NCBI RefSeq assembly: GCF_000264495.1
Contig: NC_017954.1
Location: 868,001-932,000, forward strand
DNA length: 64,000 bases
Source: Thermogladius calderae 1633
GTDB lineage: Archaea; Thermoproteota; Thermoprotei_A; Sulfolobales; Desulfurococcaceae
Direction: 5' to 3'
Below, piece by piece: positions 35,381-43,167 of this stretch. How positions within the stretch are numbered: position 1 is the stretch's first letter; each line of letters starts with the position of its first letter. The position numbers and the translations under genes were made by a program. The notes under the pieces were generated by a model. The model made no database searches and was not told where the DNA came from. It was given only the letters and a program-made list of their open reading frames with translations.

Positions 35381-36817
35381 ATGCCGGTATACGTTGTGAC
35401 GGTCAGCGGGGAGATACCCTTAAGGTCTTCGAGGACCAGGCCGAGGTTCTACAGGAGGCTGGTCGAGAACCTGAGGGACGCTGTGGAGAGAGCCGGCGGC
35501 AGGGTCCTGGGGCACGAGGTGGTCGAGGCTAAGGTGGTCTTGAGGACGGACGTCGACGTCACGGAGGCGTTGTCAAAGGTCTTCGGCGTCCACAGAGTGG
35601 GGGTTGTCGCGGAGTACCAGTTCAAGGACTTGAAGGACCTGGTCGCGTGGGCGAGCAGCGAGGCCAGGGACCTCGTGGCTAACAAGAGGTTTGCTGTGAG
35701 AGTCAAGAGGAGCGGCTCCCACGACTTCACCTCCCTGGACGTGGCGAGGGAGGTGGGGGCGGCCCTAAAGGAGTACTCGGCCGGCGTGGACCTTGAGAAC
35801 CCGGAAGTCACGGTGGAGATAGAGGTCAGGGGGAGTAGGGCCTTCATCTACAAGAGGGCCGCCGAGGGGCCCGGCGGCCTGCCGGTGGGTGTCGAGGGGA
35901 GGGCCCTAGCCCTGTTCAGCGGCGGCTTCGACTCCCCGGTAGCGGCCTGGCTGGTAGCCAAGAGGGGTGTTCAAGTAGACTTCCTACACTTCACCCTGGG
36001 GTCTACGAGGGCCACTTACCTAGCCTTCAAGGTGGCCAGGGAGCTATCGAGCAAGTGGCTGCACGGCTACAGGCCCAGGTTCGTGGTAGTGGACTTCAGG
36101 AAGGTCGTGGCAGAGGTCGCCTCGAAGGTCAGCTGGCCCATGAGGCAGGTGGTCCTGAGGGCGCTGATGTACACCGCGGCGAGTAGGCTGGCGGTGGCGG
36201 GCGGCTACAACGCCATAGTTACGGGGGAGTCCATAGGGCAGGCTTCGAGCCAGACCCTCAGGAACCTCCAAGCCGTGGAGGAGTATGCTAAGCCCTCTAG
36301 ACCAGTCCTCAGGCCGCTTCTGGGCTTCGACAAGGAGGAGATAGTGGCGCTCTCGAGGAGGATAGGGTTCTACGAGCTGTCATCCAAGGTCCCCGAGGCC
36401 TGCGCAATAGCGCCGAGCAGGGTCGAGACCCACGCTACAGCTGGGATGGTGGAAGAGGAGGTGAGGAAAGTAGACATGTCCCTGGTCGAGAAGGCGGTTG
36501 AGGGGGCCAGGTCCTTCGATACGTTGTCCTCGAGACCAGATGACGTGATACCGAGCGACGACGTCGAGATCGACTTCATACCAGAGGACGCCCTGTTAGT
36601 AGACGCCAGGGAGTGGAGGGGGGTAGACGACGGGTCTCTACCGGGCGCGATACCTCTCTCCAGGTTAGACCCGGACAATGTGCCCCGCGACAAGGTGGTG
36701 GTCGTTTTCTGCGACACGGGCGCGATTAGCACTATTGTAGCAGAGATGTTGAGGAAAAAAGGGTTGAGGGCTTACAGCCTCAGGGGCGGGCTGAAGAGGT
36801 GCGGTGAAGGAGGCTAG
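35381..36817 (+). CDS. thiI: tRNA 4-thiouridine synthase ThiI with rhodanese domain
   Basis: 478 residues. An N-terminal ferredoxin-like plus THUMP region (1-165), the PP-loop ALFSGGFDSPVAAWL near residue 182, the EACAIAPSRVETHAT segment near 342, and a C-terminal rhodanese-like domain with its catalytic cysteine in VVVFCDTGAIS (about residue 447). The enzyme makes s4U8 in tRNA, the rhodanese cysteine carrying persulfide sulfur; in bacteria it also supplies sulfur for the thiamine thiazole. Many archaeal ThiI proteins lack the rhodanese domain, so the full-length form is notable. The next gene overlaps its end by 4 bases in antisense. Confidence 0.92.
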   Translation: MPVYVVTVSGEIPLRSSRTRPRFYRRLVENLRDAVERAGGRVLGHEVVEAKVVLRTDVDVTEALSKVFGVHRVGVVAEYQFKDLKDLVAWASSEARDLVANKRFAVRVKRSGSHDFTSLDVAREVGAALKEYSAGVDLENPEVTVEIEVRGSRAFIYKRAAEGPGGLPVGVEGRALALFSGGFDSPVAAWLVAKRGVQVDFLHFTLGSTRATYLAFKVARELSSKWLHGYRPRFVVVDFRKVVAEVASKVSWPMRQVVLRALMYTAASRLAVAGGYNAIVTGESIGQASSQTLRNLQAVEEYAKPSRPVLRPLLGFDKEEIVALSRRIGFYELSSKVPEACAIAPSRVETHATAGMVEEEVRKVDMSLVEKAVEGARSFDTLSSRPDDVIPSDDVEIDFIPEDALLVDAREWRGVDDGSLPGAIPLSRLDPDNVPRDKVVVVFCDTGAISTIVAEMLRKKGLRAYSLRGGLKRCGEGG

Positions 36818-37134
36818 TTGTGGTTCTCGTAGTCCAAGGTCAAGAACTCGCTTAAGGAAAAGACCGCCTTGAAGCGGGAGATTATCTCAGCCCTCCAAGC
36901 GACCTCGTCGTAGTCCTCGTTGATCTGCCTATACGCCTCCACTACGTGGTCCAAGACGGGCATTATGGGCGTCTCGCGCTCGTAGACAACCCTGTCCTCC
37001 ACTTCGTCGTATATGACCGTGAGGTCACGGTCGCTGAACCTGTAGACGTTGATCAAAAGCCACCTCCTATCCTTCCCTCTGTAAAAGACCTCGGTGTGAA
37101 CCAGCTTGGGCTCGACATCCACGAACCCCGACAT
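36814..37134 (-). CDS. Conserved-looking hypothetical protein
   Basis: 106 residues, alpha/beta, acidic, without cysteines. The pattern of alternating strands (FVDVEPKLVHTEVFYR, WLLINVYRF, LTVIYDEVEDRVVYE) followed by two helices suggests a small folded domain. I do not recognise the family. It converges on thiI with a 4-base overlap of the stop codons, and its codon use matches the chromosomal genes, so it is probably real. Confidence 0.55.
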   Translation of the reverse strand: MSGFVDVEPKLVHTEVFYRGKDRRWLLINVYRFSDRDLTVIYDEVEDRVVYERETPIMPVLDHVVEAYRQINEDYDEVAWRAEIISRFKAVFSLSEFLTLDYENHN

Positions 37135-37274
37135 CTTCTCCCCACTTTATTCCTCATTAGAGAGGGCTCCTTACTATAGTGGGGGTGTTTTAAACCTTGC
37201 GGAGAGACTTCCGCGGTGTTATAATACAGTATACGCCCTGAACACGGTATGCATCCCCTCAAGTCCACAGGATA

Positions 37275-37284
37275 CTATTTAAAG
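37275..37284 (+). promoter_or_regulatory. TATA box of the tRNA-Arg gene
   Basis: CTATTTAAAG lies 28-37 bases before the mature 5' end of the tRNA, correct spacing for archaeal tRNA transcription starting a few bases upstream of the tRNA. Confidence 0.6.
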
Positions 37285-37311
37285 CCCCACCTAGAATATA
37301 GTGTCTGTGAA

Positions 37312-37386
37312 GGGCCCGTCGCCTAGCCAGGATAGGGCGCCGGCCTCCTAAGCCGGAGGCCCGGGGTTCGAATCCCCGCGGGCCCG
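37312..37386 (+). tRNA. tRNA-Arg (anticodon CCT)
   Basis: A full cloverleaf folds without intron. The 7-bp acceptor stem GGGCCCG/CGGGCCC is closed by discriminator G at 37386. The anticodon stem CCGGC/GCCGG encloses the loop CTCCTAA, giving anticodon CCT, which reads AGG, the dominant arginine codon of this genome. The T arm is CGGGG-TTCGAAT-CCCCG. CCA is not encoded and must be added by the CCA-adding enzyme. Confidence 0.96.
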
Positions 37387-37462
37387 CGTACGCTTATTAA
37401 AGTACTTGATAACCGAGGCCCGGGTCGACTAGCGTTAAAAAGGGTTTCGTTGACGCGGGTTT

Positions 37463-38518
37463 CTAAGCCGCCTTCCTCTCTAGGACGACTACTCCCTCAG
37501 GGTTCTTCAACCTTAGAGCCAGGCTTGACCAGACCCTGAAGACGTGGTAGCCGTCCTCGGGCCCTATGTAGTCTACTTCGGCGTTGCCTCCGTAGACCAC
37601 GTCTACCACGCCCTGTGTCGCCGAGACCAGTATCCCCTTCCCCTCGGGCAGGCTAGGGGTCGCCGCGACATCGTCCACCAGCGCCTTAACCCTCTCCAGG
37701 TCTGTCACCCCTGTCTTCTCGCTCACGGAGAGTAGCCTGGCGTAGTCGGCGGGGTTTAGGAAGAGCACGTACGGCCTAGGCAGTCCTTTGCCGGCGAGGT
37801 ACGCGACCGCCCTCGCCACGTCCGCGGGTGCCTGCCCAGGCGTCTCCCAGCCGCCCATCTCTAGCCTGACCCCACCCTTCTCTAGCAGCGTGGAGGCGAC
37901 CAGCCGGTCCTCCTCTTGTGCTAGCGTGTAGGCGGCCTTGAGCCCCTCGGGCACCTCGAGCAGGCTGTTAGTGGCTACGGCGTAGTCTACAGCCCTCTGC
38001 GAGACGCGGAACCTGAAACTCAGCTCCTTGAGCGGCAGTACACTCCTACCCTCCGCCACCGACTCCACCGGCACCGCCTCCACACCTCTCCCGGCGGTCA
38101 CCGAGGGTAGCCTCCTAGCGACCGCCCTCGCGCTGGCCACCGCCTCCTTCACTCTGGAGGCCACGGCTTCCTCGAGCCTTAGCTCGGCCTTAGCGGGACC
38201 GCCAGCCACCTGGCCGCCGTCGGGGGCTCTAAGCCCTGTCAACTCCTCGACCTCCCTCGCCCCCTTCTCCAGCTCTGCGACCTGCTCCGGGTCCATGGAC
38301 TTCAGTAGGGCCAGGAACTCGCCTACGTGAGTCTTCTCCTCCCTCGCTATGTCCTCGAAGACCCTCCTGACCTTCTCGTCGTCGATGCTCCTAGCCAGCT
38401 GGAGGTAGAGGCTTATTGCGTCGAGCTCGGCTATTATGGCCAGGCGGAGGGCGTCGGCGACCTCCTCCTTGCTTAGCCTCCTCCCAGGAGGGAGTTCTAG
38501 GGGGTGTTTGGACAACAC
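37463..38518 (-). CDS. Encapsulin shell protein with N-terminal fused ferritin-like domain
   Basis: 351 residues. Residues about 15-95 are an encapsulated-ferritin-like helical hairpin with iron ligands Glu31, Glu61 and His64 (AELDAISLY and REEKTHVGEF). A variable Ala/Gly-rich linker (about 98-115) leads to an HK97-fold encapsulin domain (about 115-351; LKELSFRFRVSQRAVDYA, ARAVAYLAGKG..YVLFLNPADYARLL, VDVVYGGNAEVDYIGPEDGYHVFRVWSSLALRL). The Pyrococcus furiosus shell protein has the same fusion, so the ferritin part should sit inside the cage and oxidise and store iron. A TATA-like run (about 38555-38568, minus strand) precedes the gene, which is monocistronic. Confidence 0.88.
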   Translation of the reverse strand: MLSKHPLELPPGRRLSKEEVADALRLAIIAELDAISLYLQLARSIDDEKVRRVFEDIAREEKTHVGEFLALLKSMDPEQVAELEKGAREVEELTGLRAPDGGQVAGGPAKAELRLEEAVASRVKEAVASARAVARRLPSVTAGRGVEAVPVESVAEGRSVLPLKELSFRFRVSQRAVDYAVATNSLLEVPEGLKAAYTLAQEEDRLVASTLLEKGGVRLEMGGWETPGQAPADVARAVAYLAGKGLPRPYVLFLNPADYARLLSVSEKTGVTDLERVKALVDDVAATPSLPEGKGILVSATQGVVDVVYGGNAEVDYIGPEDGYHVFRVWSSLALRLKNPEGVVVLERKAA

Positions 38519-38655
38519 TTGTGCAACTCACCTAAGTAGAGTATTACCGCGAAAAATAAAAAATATTGCTCACGCTCGGACGTTGCGTTCTACCGGGGGT
38601 GCGCTAGTGGACCCCGTGCCCCTGCTCCCGCGCGTATAGGCGCGCTTCCAGCGTT

Positions 38656-38967
38656 CTACGAGACTTTCCTCCTGCGCCTCTTGTAGGATCCGGCGGGCAT
38701 TACCTCCATTATCTTCTCGTACAGGCCTATGTACACGTAACCCTGCTCTGTGACGTAGTAACCCGACCCTCTTCCCGCGCCCTCTCTGTAGACAAGGCCG
38801 AGGCCCTCCATGAGGGCGAGGACTTTACTGCACCTGTCGAGTGGGAGGCCGCTGGCTGTGCACACCCTCGTCTTGAGGGCTGGCTGTTCGTCTCTTATGG
38901 CTGTCAACAACTCGTACACGATGTCGTGGTGGCAGCGCTTCGCCCTCGCCAGCATAGCTACGCACAC
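38656..38967 (-). CDS. Winged-helix regulator
   Basis: 103 residues. A winged helix-turn-helix occupies residues about 14-75: HDIVYELLTAIRDEQPALKTRVCTASGLPLDRCSKVLALMEGLGLVYREGAGRGSGYYVTEQG, followed by a helix and a very basic tail (YKRRRRKVS). Its start overlaps the 3' end of the bactofilin-like gene by 10 bases, so it is co-transcribed with it and may regulate it. Three cysteines near the N-terminus and in the recognition helix (Cys2, Cys12, Cys36 or so) may be redox- or metal-sensitive, which is only a suggestion. Confidence 0.68.
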   Translation of the reverse strand: MCVAMLARAKRCHHDIVYELLTAIRDEQPALKTRVCTASGLPLDRCSKVLALMEGLGLVYREGAGRGSGYYVTEQGYVYIGLYEKIMEVMPAGSYKRRRRKVS

Positions 38968-39611
38968 TTTAACTCGAGGTTCACGCTCTCTACTCTACTG
39001 ACCTTTTTCACATCGGCCTCCTCGTCGACCTCGGCTGACTCTACGTAGACGAGCTCCCTGACCTCGGCGTCCTCCTCCACAAAGACCTTGTAGGCCTCAA
39101 CCCTGTTTGCCTCGGAGCCCTTCCTCAATACGACCTCGTACCCTACCACCTTGTCGACCTCGGCGTCCTTCTCCACTGTGACTTTACAGGCGTTTATCTC
39201 GCCCCTAACCCTGGACTTCTTCCCGACCACGACCTCCCTCGCCACGATCTTCTCCGCCTCGGCTTCGCCGCCCACCTTGAACACGTCGACCTTAATGGCC
39301 TTCGCCTTGATGGACCCCCCGACAACGACCTCGCCGCCGACGAGGCCGCCCTCAACCCTCGCAGAGCCTCCGACCTTGAGTAGCTTTTTCACATCAGCGT
39401 CCCCTCCCACCTTGATCGAGCCCCCGACAACGACCTCGGCTGCCCTCAGGTTCCCGGTCACGCTCGCCGCGCCGCCTATCTTCAGCGCCTCGACCTCCAG
39501 GTCCCCGTCGACTTGTAGAGACCCCCCTACGTCGATCCTACTCGCTTTGATAGGGCCCCTCAACTTGACGCTACCGCCAACCCGGAGCTCTTCTATGCCC
39601 ACCGAGCTCAC
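38958..39611 (-). CDS. Bactofilin-like polymer-forming beta-helix protein
   Basis: 217 residues made almost entirely of short repeats of about 10-18 residues of the type VxVGGSxKVxGDxxV, without hydrophobic segment or signal peptide. Such repeats form a right-handed beta-helix like bactofilins (DUF583), cytoplasmic proteins that polymerise into filaments. The first 110 residues have regular VGGS turns, while the rest is more charged (VEKDAEVDKVVGYEVVLRKGSEANRV) but keeps the rhythm. A winged-helix regulator is encoded downstream with overlap. The job could be a cell-shape scaffold or a sensor platform; nothing in the sequence decides. Confidence 0.7.
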   Translation of the reverse strand: MSSVGIEELRVGGSVKLRGPIKASRIDVGGSLQVDGDLEVEALKIGGAASVTGNLRAAEVVVGGSIKVGGDADVKKLLKVGGSARVEGGLVGGEVVVGGSIKAKAIKVDVFKVGGEAEAEKIVAREVVVGKKSRVRGEINACKVTVEKDAEVDKVVGYEVVLRKGSEANRVEAYKVFVEEDAEVRELVYVESAEVDEEADVKKVSRVESVNLELKCA

Positions 39612-40065
39612 CCGGTGACCACTTTTGGCTCGCAGTCTAAAATAGGAGACTCACGAAATGTGAGCTTTTGTATACACGTGAGTAACTAGCCCCTTAGTAC
39701 AGCTTCGAAGCGCACTCAGAGGGGTCTGCGGCGCGTGGTGTAGACCCGAGGGCGTGGGGCTCTCGCGTTTTCCTCGTCTCAAGACACCTACCTCTCTTCC
39801 TTCTAGGGACGTCGTCCCGATACGCGTGGTGCCGGCTTGAAGCTTCCGATACCTAGCCTTTCGATTTCTGACACCGGTGTCACGTAATGTAAGGATTCAG
39901 TAGGCACCCCTACCTCTCCACGGAGGCGAGGACTGCGGAAGCGCGCGAACAGCAGTTTTGTACCCGACGGCAAGGGGGCTAGCAAATCAATCTGCGTAAA
40001 CAAAACAGGCCTTGGGGCCGGCCCAAGGGGTGGTAGTGTGAAAAATGAGGTGAGGGAATACAGGC
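39612..40065. other. 454-base gap without a supported gene
   Basis: No convincing coding frame. A 90-codon minus-strand frame (39803-40075) lacks family resemblance and overlaps the small gene at 40066. A hairpin CCTTGGG-GCCGG-CCCAAGG lies at 40010-40028, where it could serve as a terminator stem for the minus-strand small gene, though without a U-tract. No tRNA-, 5S-, SRP- or RNase P-like elements were recognised. Confidence 0.4.
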
Positions 40066-40134
40066 TTACTTGCACTTCTTGGCCTTCTTCTCCTCAGCCT
40101 TGGGTTTCGCCTCGGCCTTCTCTTTCTTCGACAT
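40066..40134 (-). CDS. Possible 22-residue Lys/Glu/Ala-rich peptide
   Basis: The frame reads MSKKEKAEAKPKAEEKKAKK then CK and TAA: half the residues are Lys, with one Cys near the end. It has better start signals than chance frames: GAGGT about 10 bases before the ATG and a TATA-like TTTTATAC at about 40175-40182 (minus strand), 41-48 bases upstream. Lys/Ala/Glu composition is typical of free tails or nucleic-acid-binding peptides. No homologue is known to me; it could also be the tail of a lost gene. Confidence 0.4.
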   Translation of the reverse strand: MSKKEKAEAKPKAEEKKAKKCK

Positions 40135-40473
40135 GCGCCTACCTCGGTCTTCACAGTAGTCTACAATGACCTCAGTATAAAACCACTAGGAAGCCACAAG
40201 GGGTCGGCTCTCCACTTCGTCAACGCTGTAGGACCCGAGCCCGCACTGTCCTCTGGGCCCCTAGCGGCCCTACCGTTGGCCAACTCCGCTACTTCTTCCA
40301 CACGTCTGCTTACCGCGGTACTAGACCACATCTATGTTACCGTTAACAGTGTGATTTACACCGCTTGCGGACCATGACTCGTGTAGGAGAGTCGTGGCCG
40401 GTAAAAAGATATAGCACGCCTAGGGGGGTGCGGGCCTGCCGAGGGATAGGGGCGTGTAAAAAACGGTGTGGGC
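40135..40473. other. 339-base gap holding promoter and terminator-like elements
   Basis: Contains the presumed promoter of the 22-residue gene (about 40175) and, at 40370-40398, a 9-bp hairpin CCATGACTC/GAGTCGTGG with one G-T pair. Next to it the minus strand has a T-rich run (ATATCTTTTTAC, about 40408-40420), just downstream of the substrate-binding protein gene and thus a plausible terminator for it. No coding frame is supported. Confidence 0.35.
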
Positions 40474-42060
40474 TCATCCCGTGGTCTTGTAGATGGTGTA
40501 GTAGGGCATCAGCATAGGAGGCCCTATCTCGACGCCGTGTACGTTCTTGGAGTGCACCACCATTAGGTTGCCCTGTAGTAGTGGTATGAACGGGGCGTCC
40601 TCCGCGAGGATCCTCTGGACCTGTACGTATAGCGCCTCTCTCTCGGACTGGCTCGTCTTGACCATGGCCTCCCTGAGCAGGTTGTCCACAGTCGAGTTCG
40701 CGTAGCCCGAGCCGGTCCACTTGTTAGCCGTGCTCAGCAGGAAGGGGGAGAGGAAGTCGTCCGGGTCGATGTAGTCGGGGTACCAGCCGAACAGGCTCAG
40801 CATCATCCTCCCGTTCCTAGCGTTGTCCACGTACGTAGCCCACTCGGCGCTCTTGACCTCGACCTGTATCAAGCCTGTCGCCTCGAGCTGGCTCTTGATC
40901 AAGGTGGCGACGTCCGCCTCTGTGTCCCCGTAGTGGGTCGGTGTGTACCAGAGCTCCAGCTTCAGCTTGTTCGACTCGCTGTACCCGGCCTGCCTCAGCA
41001 GCTCCCTCGCCAGCGTCAAGTTGGGGCCGGGGCCGTAGGCGTCCTTGAAGGCGTCTATGTGGCTCCACATGCCGGCCGGTACGAGGCTGTAGAGAGGCGT
41101 CATGGTGCCGAAGAACACCCTCTCGGCGATCTCGCTCCTGTTGAGGGCCGCCGCAATAGCCCTCCTGACGAGCACGTTGTCGACGGGGCTCATCTTGGTG
41201 TTGACTATTATGTACCTTATGAAGGAGCCGGGTATGCTCTCCACGACGAAGTTGGGGTTGCTACCGAGCGCGACGTAGTCCTGGGGCCTTAGGGTCCTCC
41301 AGGCGATGTCCACTTCGCCGTTCTCCAGCGCGAGCCTCAGCGATGTGGCGTCCCTGTAGAACTTGATCACGACGGTCTTGGTCATCGGTTTCTCGCCGTA
41401 GTAGTAGGGGTTGGCCTCTAGGACTATGTACTCGTCCCTCTTGAAGTCCTTAATACAGTACGGCCCCGCCCCACCCCACGTCGCGTCGCTCACGATCTTG
41501 TCGTCGGGGTAGTTCGGGCTCACAGGGAAGTACGGGGGCGTGGCCGCTAGCGCGAGGAAGTAGCTCGCCGGGGTCTTGAGCTTGAACTTGACCGTGAAGT
41601 TGTCGAGCGCGACCACGTCGTCCACGAACTCGGTGACTAGCCAGGAGGGGTCTCCCTGGATCTTCATAACCCTCTTAACGCTCCTCACCACGTCCTGGGC
41701 AGTCACCTGCCTCCCGTCGCAGAAGTACACGTTGTTCCTCAGCTTGAACACCCATTCAGACCCGTCGGCCGAGACGCTCCAATTCGCTGCTATACCCGGT
41801 ACCAGCTGGTCTGTGCCAGGCTTGTACTTCACGAGCCCGTCCATAATGTTGGTCAAGACCTCCCAAGTGAAGAAGTCGTAGGCGTTGGAGGGGTCGAGGT
41901 CTGTCACCTTGTCTGTGACCCCTATAACGATCTTCTCGGCGTAAGCGGGTGTTGTAGTCGTAGGCTGGGCCGGCCTGATTGCGAGGTAGTAGTACGAGGC
42001 GACGGCCACGGCGGCCACTAGGACGACGGCTACGGCGATGAATATTCCTCTACGCATCAA
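40474..42060 (-). CDS. ABC transporter substrate-binding protein, family 5 (peptide/oligosaccharide)
   Basis: 528 residues. An N-terminal signal-anchor (about 5-28) is followed by a short Thr-rich linker (TTTTPAYAE) and the family 5 solute-binding fold (VTDLDPSNAYDFFTWEVLTNIMDGLVKY, the ANWSVSADGSEWVFKLRNNVYFCDG signature near residue 95, and a C-terminal APFIPLLQGNL). It captures di/oligopeptides or, as for several archaeal members, oligosaccharides outside the membrane. No lipobox cysteine is seen, so the helix itself probably anchors it. Divergent from its permease operon, with a 63-base gap and shared AT-rich promoter. Confidence 0.9.
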   Translation of the reverse strand: MMRRGIFIAVAVVLVAAVAVASYYYLAIRPAQPTTTTPAYAEKIVIGVTDKVTDLDPSNAYDFFTWEVLTNIMDGLVKYKPGTDQLVPGIAANWSVSADGSEWVFKLRNNVYFCDGRQVTAQDVVRSVKRVMKIQGDPSWLVTEFVDDVVALDNFTVKFKLKTPASYFLALAATPPYFPVSPNYPDDKIVSDATWGGAGPYCIKDFKRDEYIVLEANPYYYGEKPMTKTVVIKFYRDATSLRLALENGEVDIAWRTLRPQDYVALGSNPNFVVESIPGSFIRYIIVNTKMSPVDNVLVRRAIAAALNRSEIAERVFFGTMTPLYSLVPAGMWSHIDAFKDAYGPGPNLTLARELLRQAGYSESNKLKLELWYTPTHYGDTEADVATLIKSQLEATGLIQVEVKSAEWATYVDNARNGRMMLSLFGWYPDYIDPDDFLSPFLLSTANKWTGSGYANSTVDNLLREAMVKTSQSEREALYVQVQRILAEDAPFIPLLQGNLMVVHSKNVHGVEIGPPMLMPYYTIYKTTG

Positions 42061-42094
42061 ACCCCCACCACTTTTCCAATATGTAATAGTCCGT

Positions 42095-42107
42095 TCGAGT
42101 TAAAAGC
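42095..42107. promoter_or_regulatory. Shared AT-rich promoter element of the divergent importer genes
   Basis: GAGTTAAAAGC on the plus strand and its complement GCTTTTAACTC on the minus strand sit centrally in the 63-base gap and are the only TATA-like element for both the binding protein and the permease operon, which would couple their expression. Confidence 0.4.
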
Positions 42108-42156
42108 ATATTTGTGATAAACATTGGTGAAGCCATATTACCGGGTGAGTAATGGC

Positions 42157-43167
42157 ATGGGTTTGCTTAGATATGTGGCTATAAGAGGTACGTTGATCAT
42201 ACCCACAATCCTTATCCTCTATACTTTGGTCTTCATAGTCCTCAGAATCCTGCCGGGCAACCCCGTACTCGCCGCGCTGGGCACGAAGAACATACCGGAA
42301 GAGCAGTTGAAGGCCATCATGGCGGAGCTGGGCCTCGACAAGCCCCTCTACATCCAGTACTTCGAGTACCTCGCCAACTTCCTGAGGGGCGACATGGGGA
42401 TGTCCATGGTTGTGAGGGGTAGGCCTATAACGAGCGACATCGCGGACAAGCTCCCGGCTACACTGGAGCTGACCGTCTGGAGCATTCTCGTGAGCCTCGT
42501 CATCGGTGTCGGCACCGGCTACCTGGTCGCTAAGCGGAGGAGCAGGTACCTAGAGGCCTTCGCGAGGGTCTTCGGCTCAGTCGTGTTCGTGGTCTTCATA
42601 CCCGCGCTCGGCCTAGCCCTACAGCTCGTCTTCTCGAGCTACCTCAAGATACTCCCGTCCGGCGGGAGGATATCGAGTATCGAGGGGTTCAAGCCCATTA
42701 CAGGGATCTACACCCTCGACGCACTAATCGAGTTGAACCCCCGCGCCTTCGTAGACGCCCTCTCACACCTGGTACTGCCGTCTCTCACACTCGGCCTCGT
42801 AATCTCCGGGCCCTACATCAGGCTGGCTCTAAACAACCTAGAGGCCGTCATGTCGTCCAAGATGGTGGACGCGTACAGGTCGAGGGGGATCAGGGAGCCC
42901 AAGGTGATAAGGCACGCCTTCAAGCACGTCTTGATCCCCATAGTCACTTACACAGGTCTACAGTTCTCGCTCTTGATGGGCGGCGCGGTTTTGACCGAAA
43001 CGACCTTTAACTGGCCGGGTATCGGGACATACCTCGTCGACAAGGTCATGTACAGGGACTACACGGCTATACAGGCGGTGATACTGATCTTCGCCTTCAT
43101 AGTCGGCTTGACAAGCCTCATCGTCGACGTGGTCTACGCCTTGATCGACCCGAGGGTGAGGTACTAG
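42157..43167 (+). CDS. ABC importer permease, DppB/OppB type
   Basis: 336 residues from the ATG at 42157, chosen because the protein then begins right at its first membrane segment (MGLLRYVAIRGTLIIPTILIL), as is usual, and GGGTGAG stands 7 bases before it. A TTG at 42124 in the same frame would add 11 residues. Six membrane segments, the LRILPGNPV motif at the first loop, and the EAA coupling loop (VDAYRSRGIREPKVIRHAFKHVLIPIVTY) near residue 245 are visible. It pairs with the next gene to form the channel. Confidence 0.9.
   Translation: MGLLRYVAIRGTLIIPTILILYTLVFIVLRILPGNPVLAALGTKNIPEEQLKAIMAELGLDKPLYIQYFEYLANFLRGDMGMSMVVRGRPITSDIADKLPATLELTVWSILVSLVIGVGTGYLVAKRRSRYLEAFARVFGSVVFVVFIPALGLALQLVFSSYLKILPSGGRISSIEGFKPITGIYTLDALIELNPRAFVDALSHLVLPSLTLGLVISGPYIRLALNNLEAVMSSKMVDAYRSRGIREPKVIRHAFKHVLIPIVTYTGLQFSLLMGGAVLTETTFNWPGIGTYLVDKVMYRDYTAIQAVILIFAFIVGLTSLIVDVVYALIDPRVRY

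Noticed and set aside
38660-38680. GGAGGAAAGTC on the minus strand, resembling a conserved RNase P RNA block
   Set aside because: It is the coding sequence for the basic tail of the winged-helix protein, and no other RNase P elements occur nearby.
39803-40075. A 90-codon minus-strand frame
   Set aside because: No family resemblance, no start signals, and it overlaps the better-supported small frame at 40066-40134.
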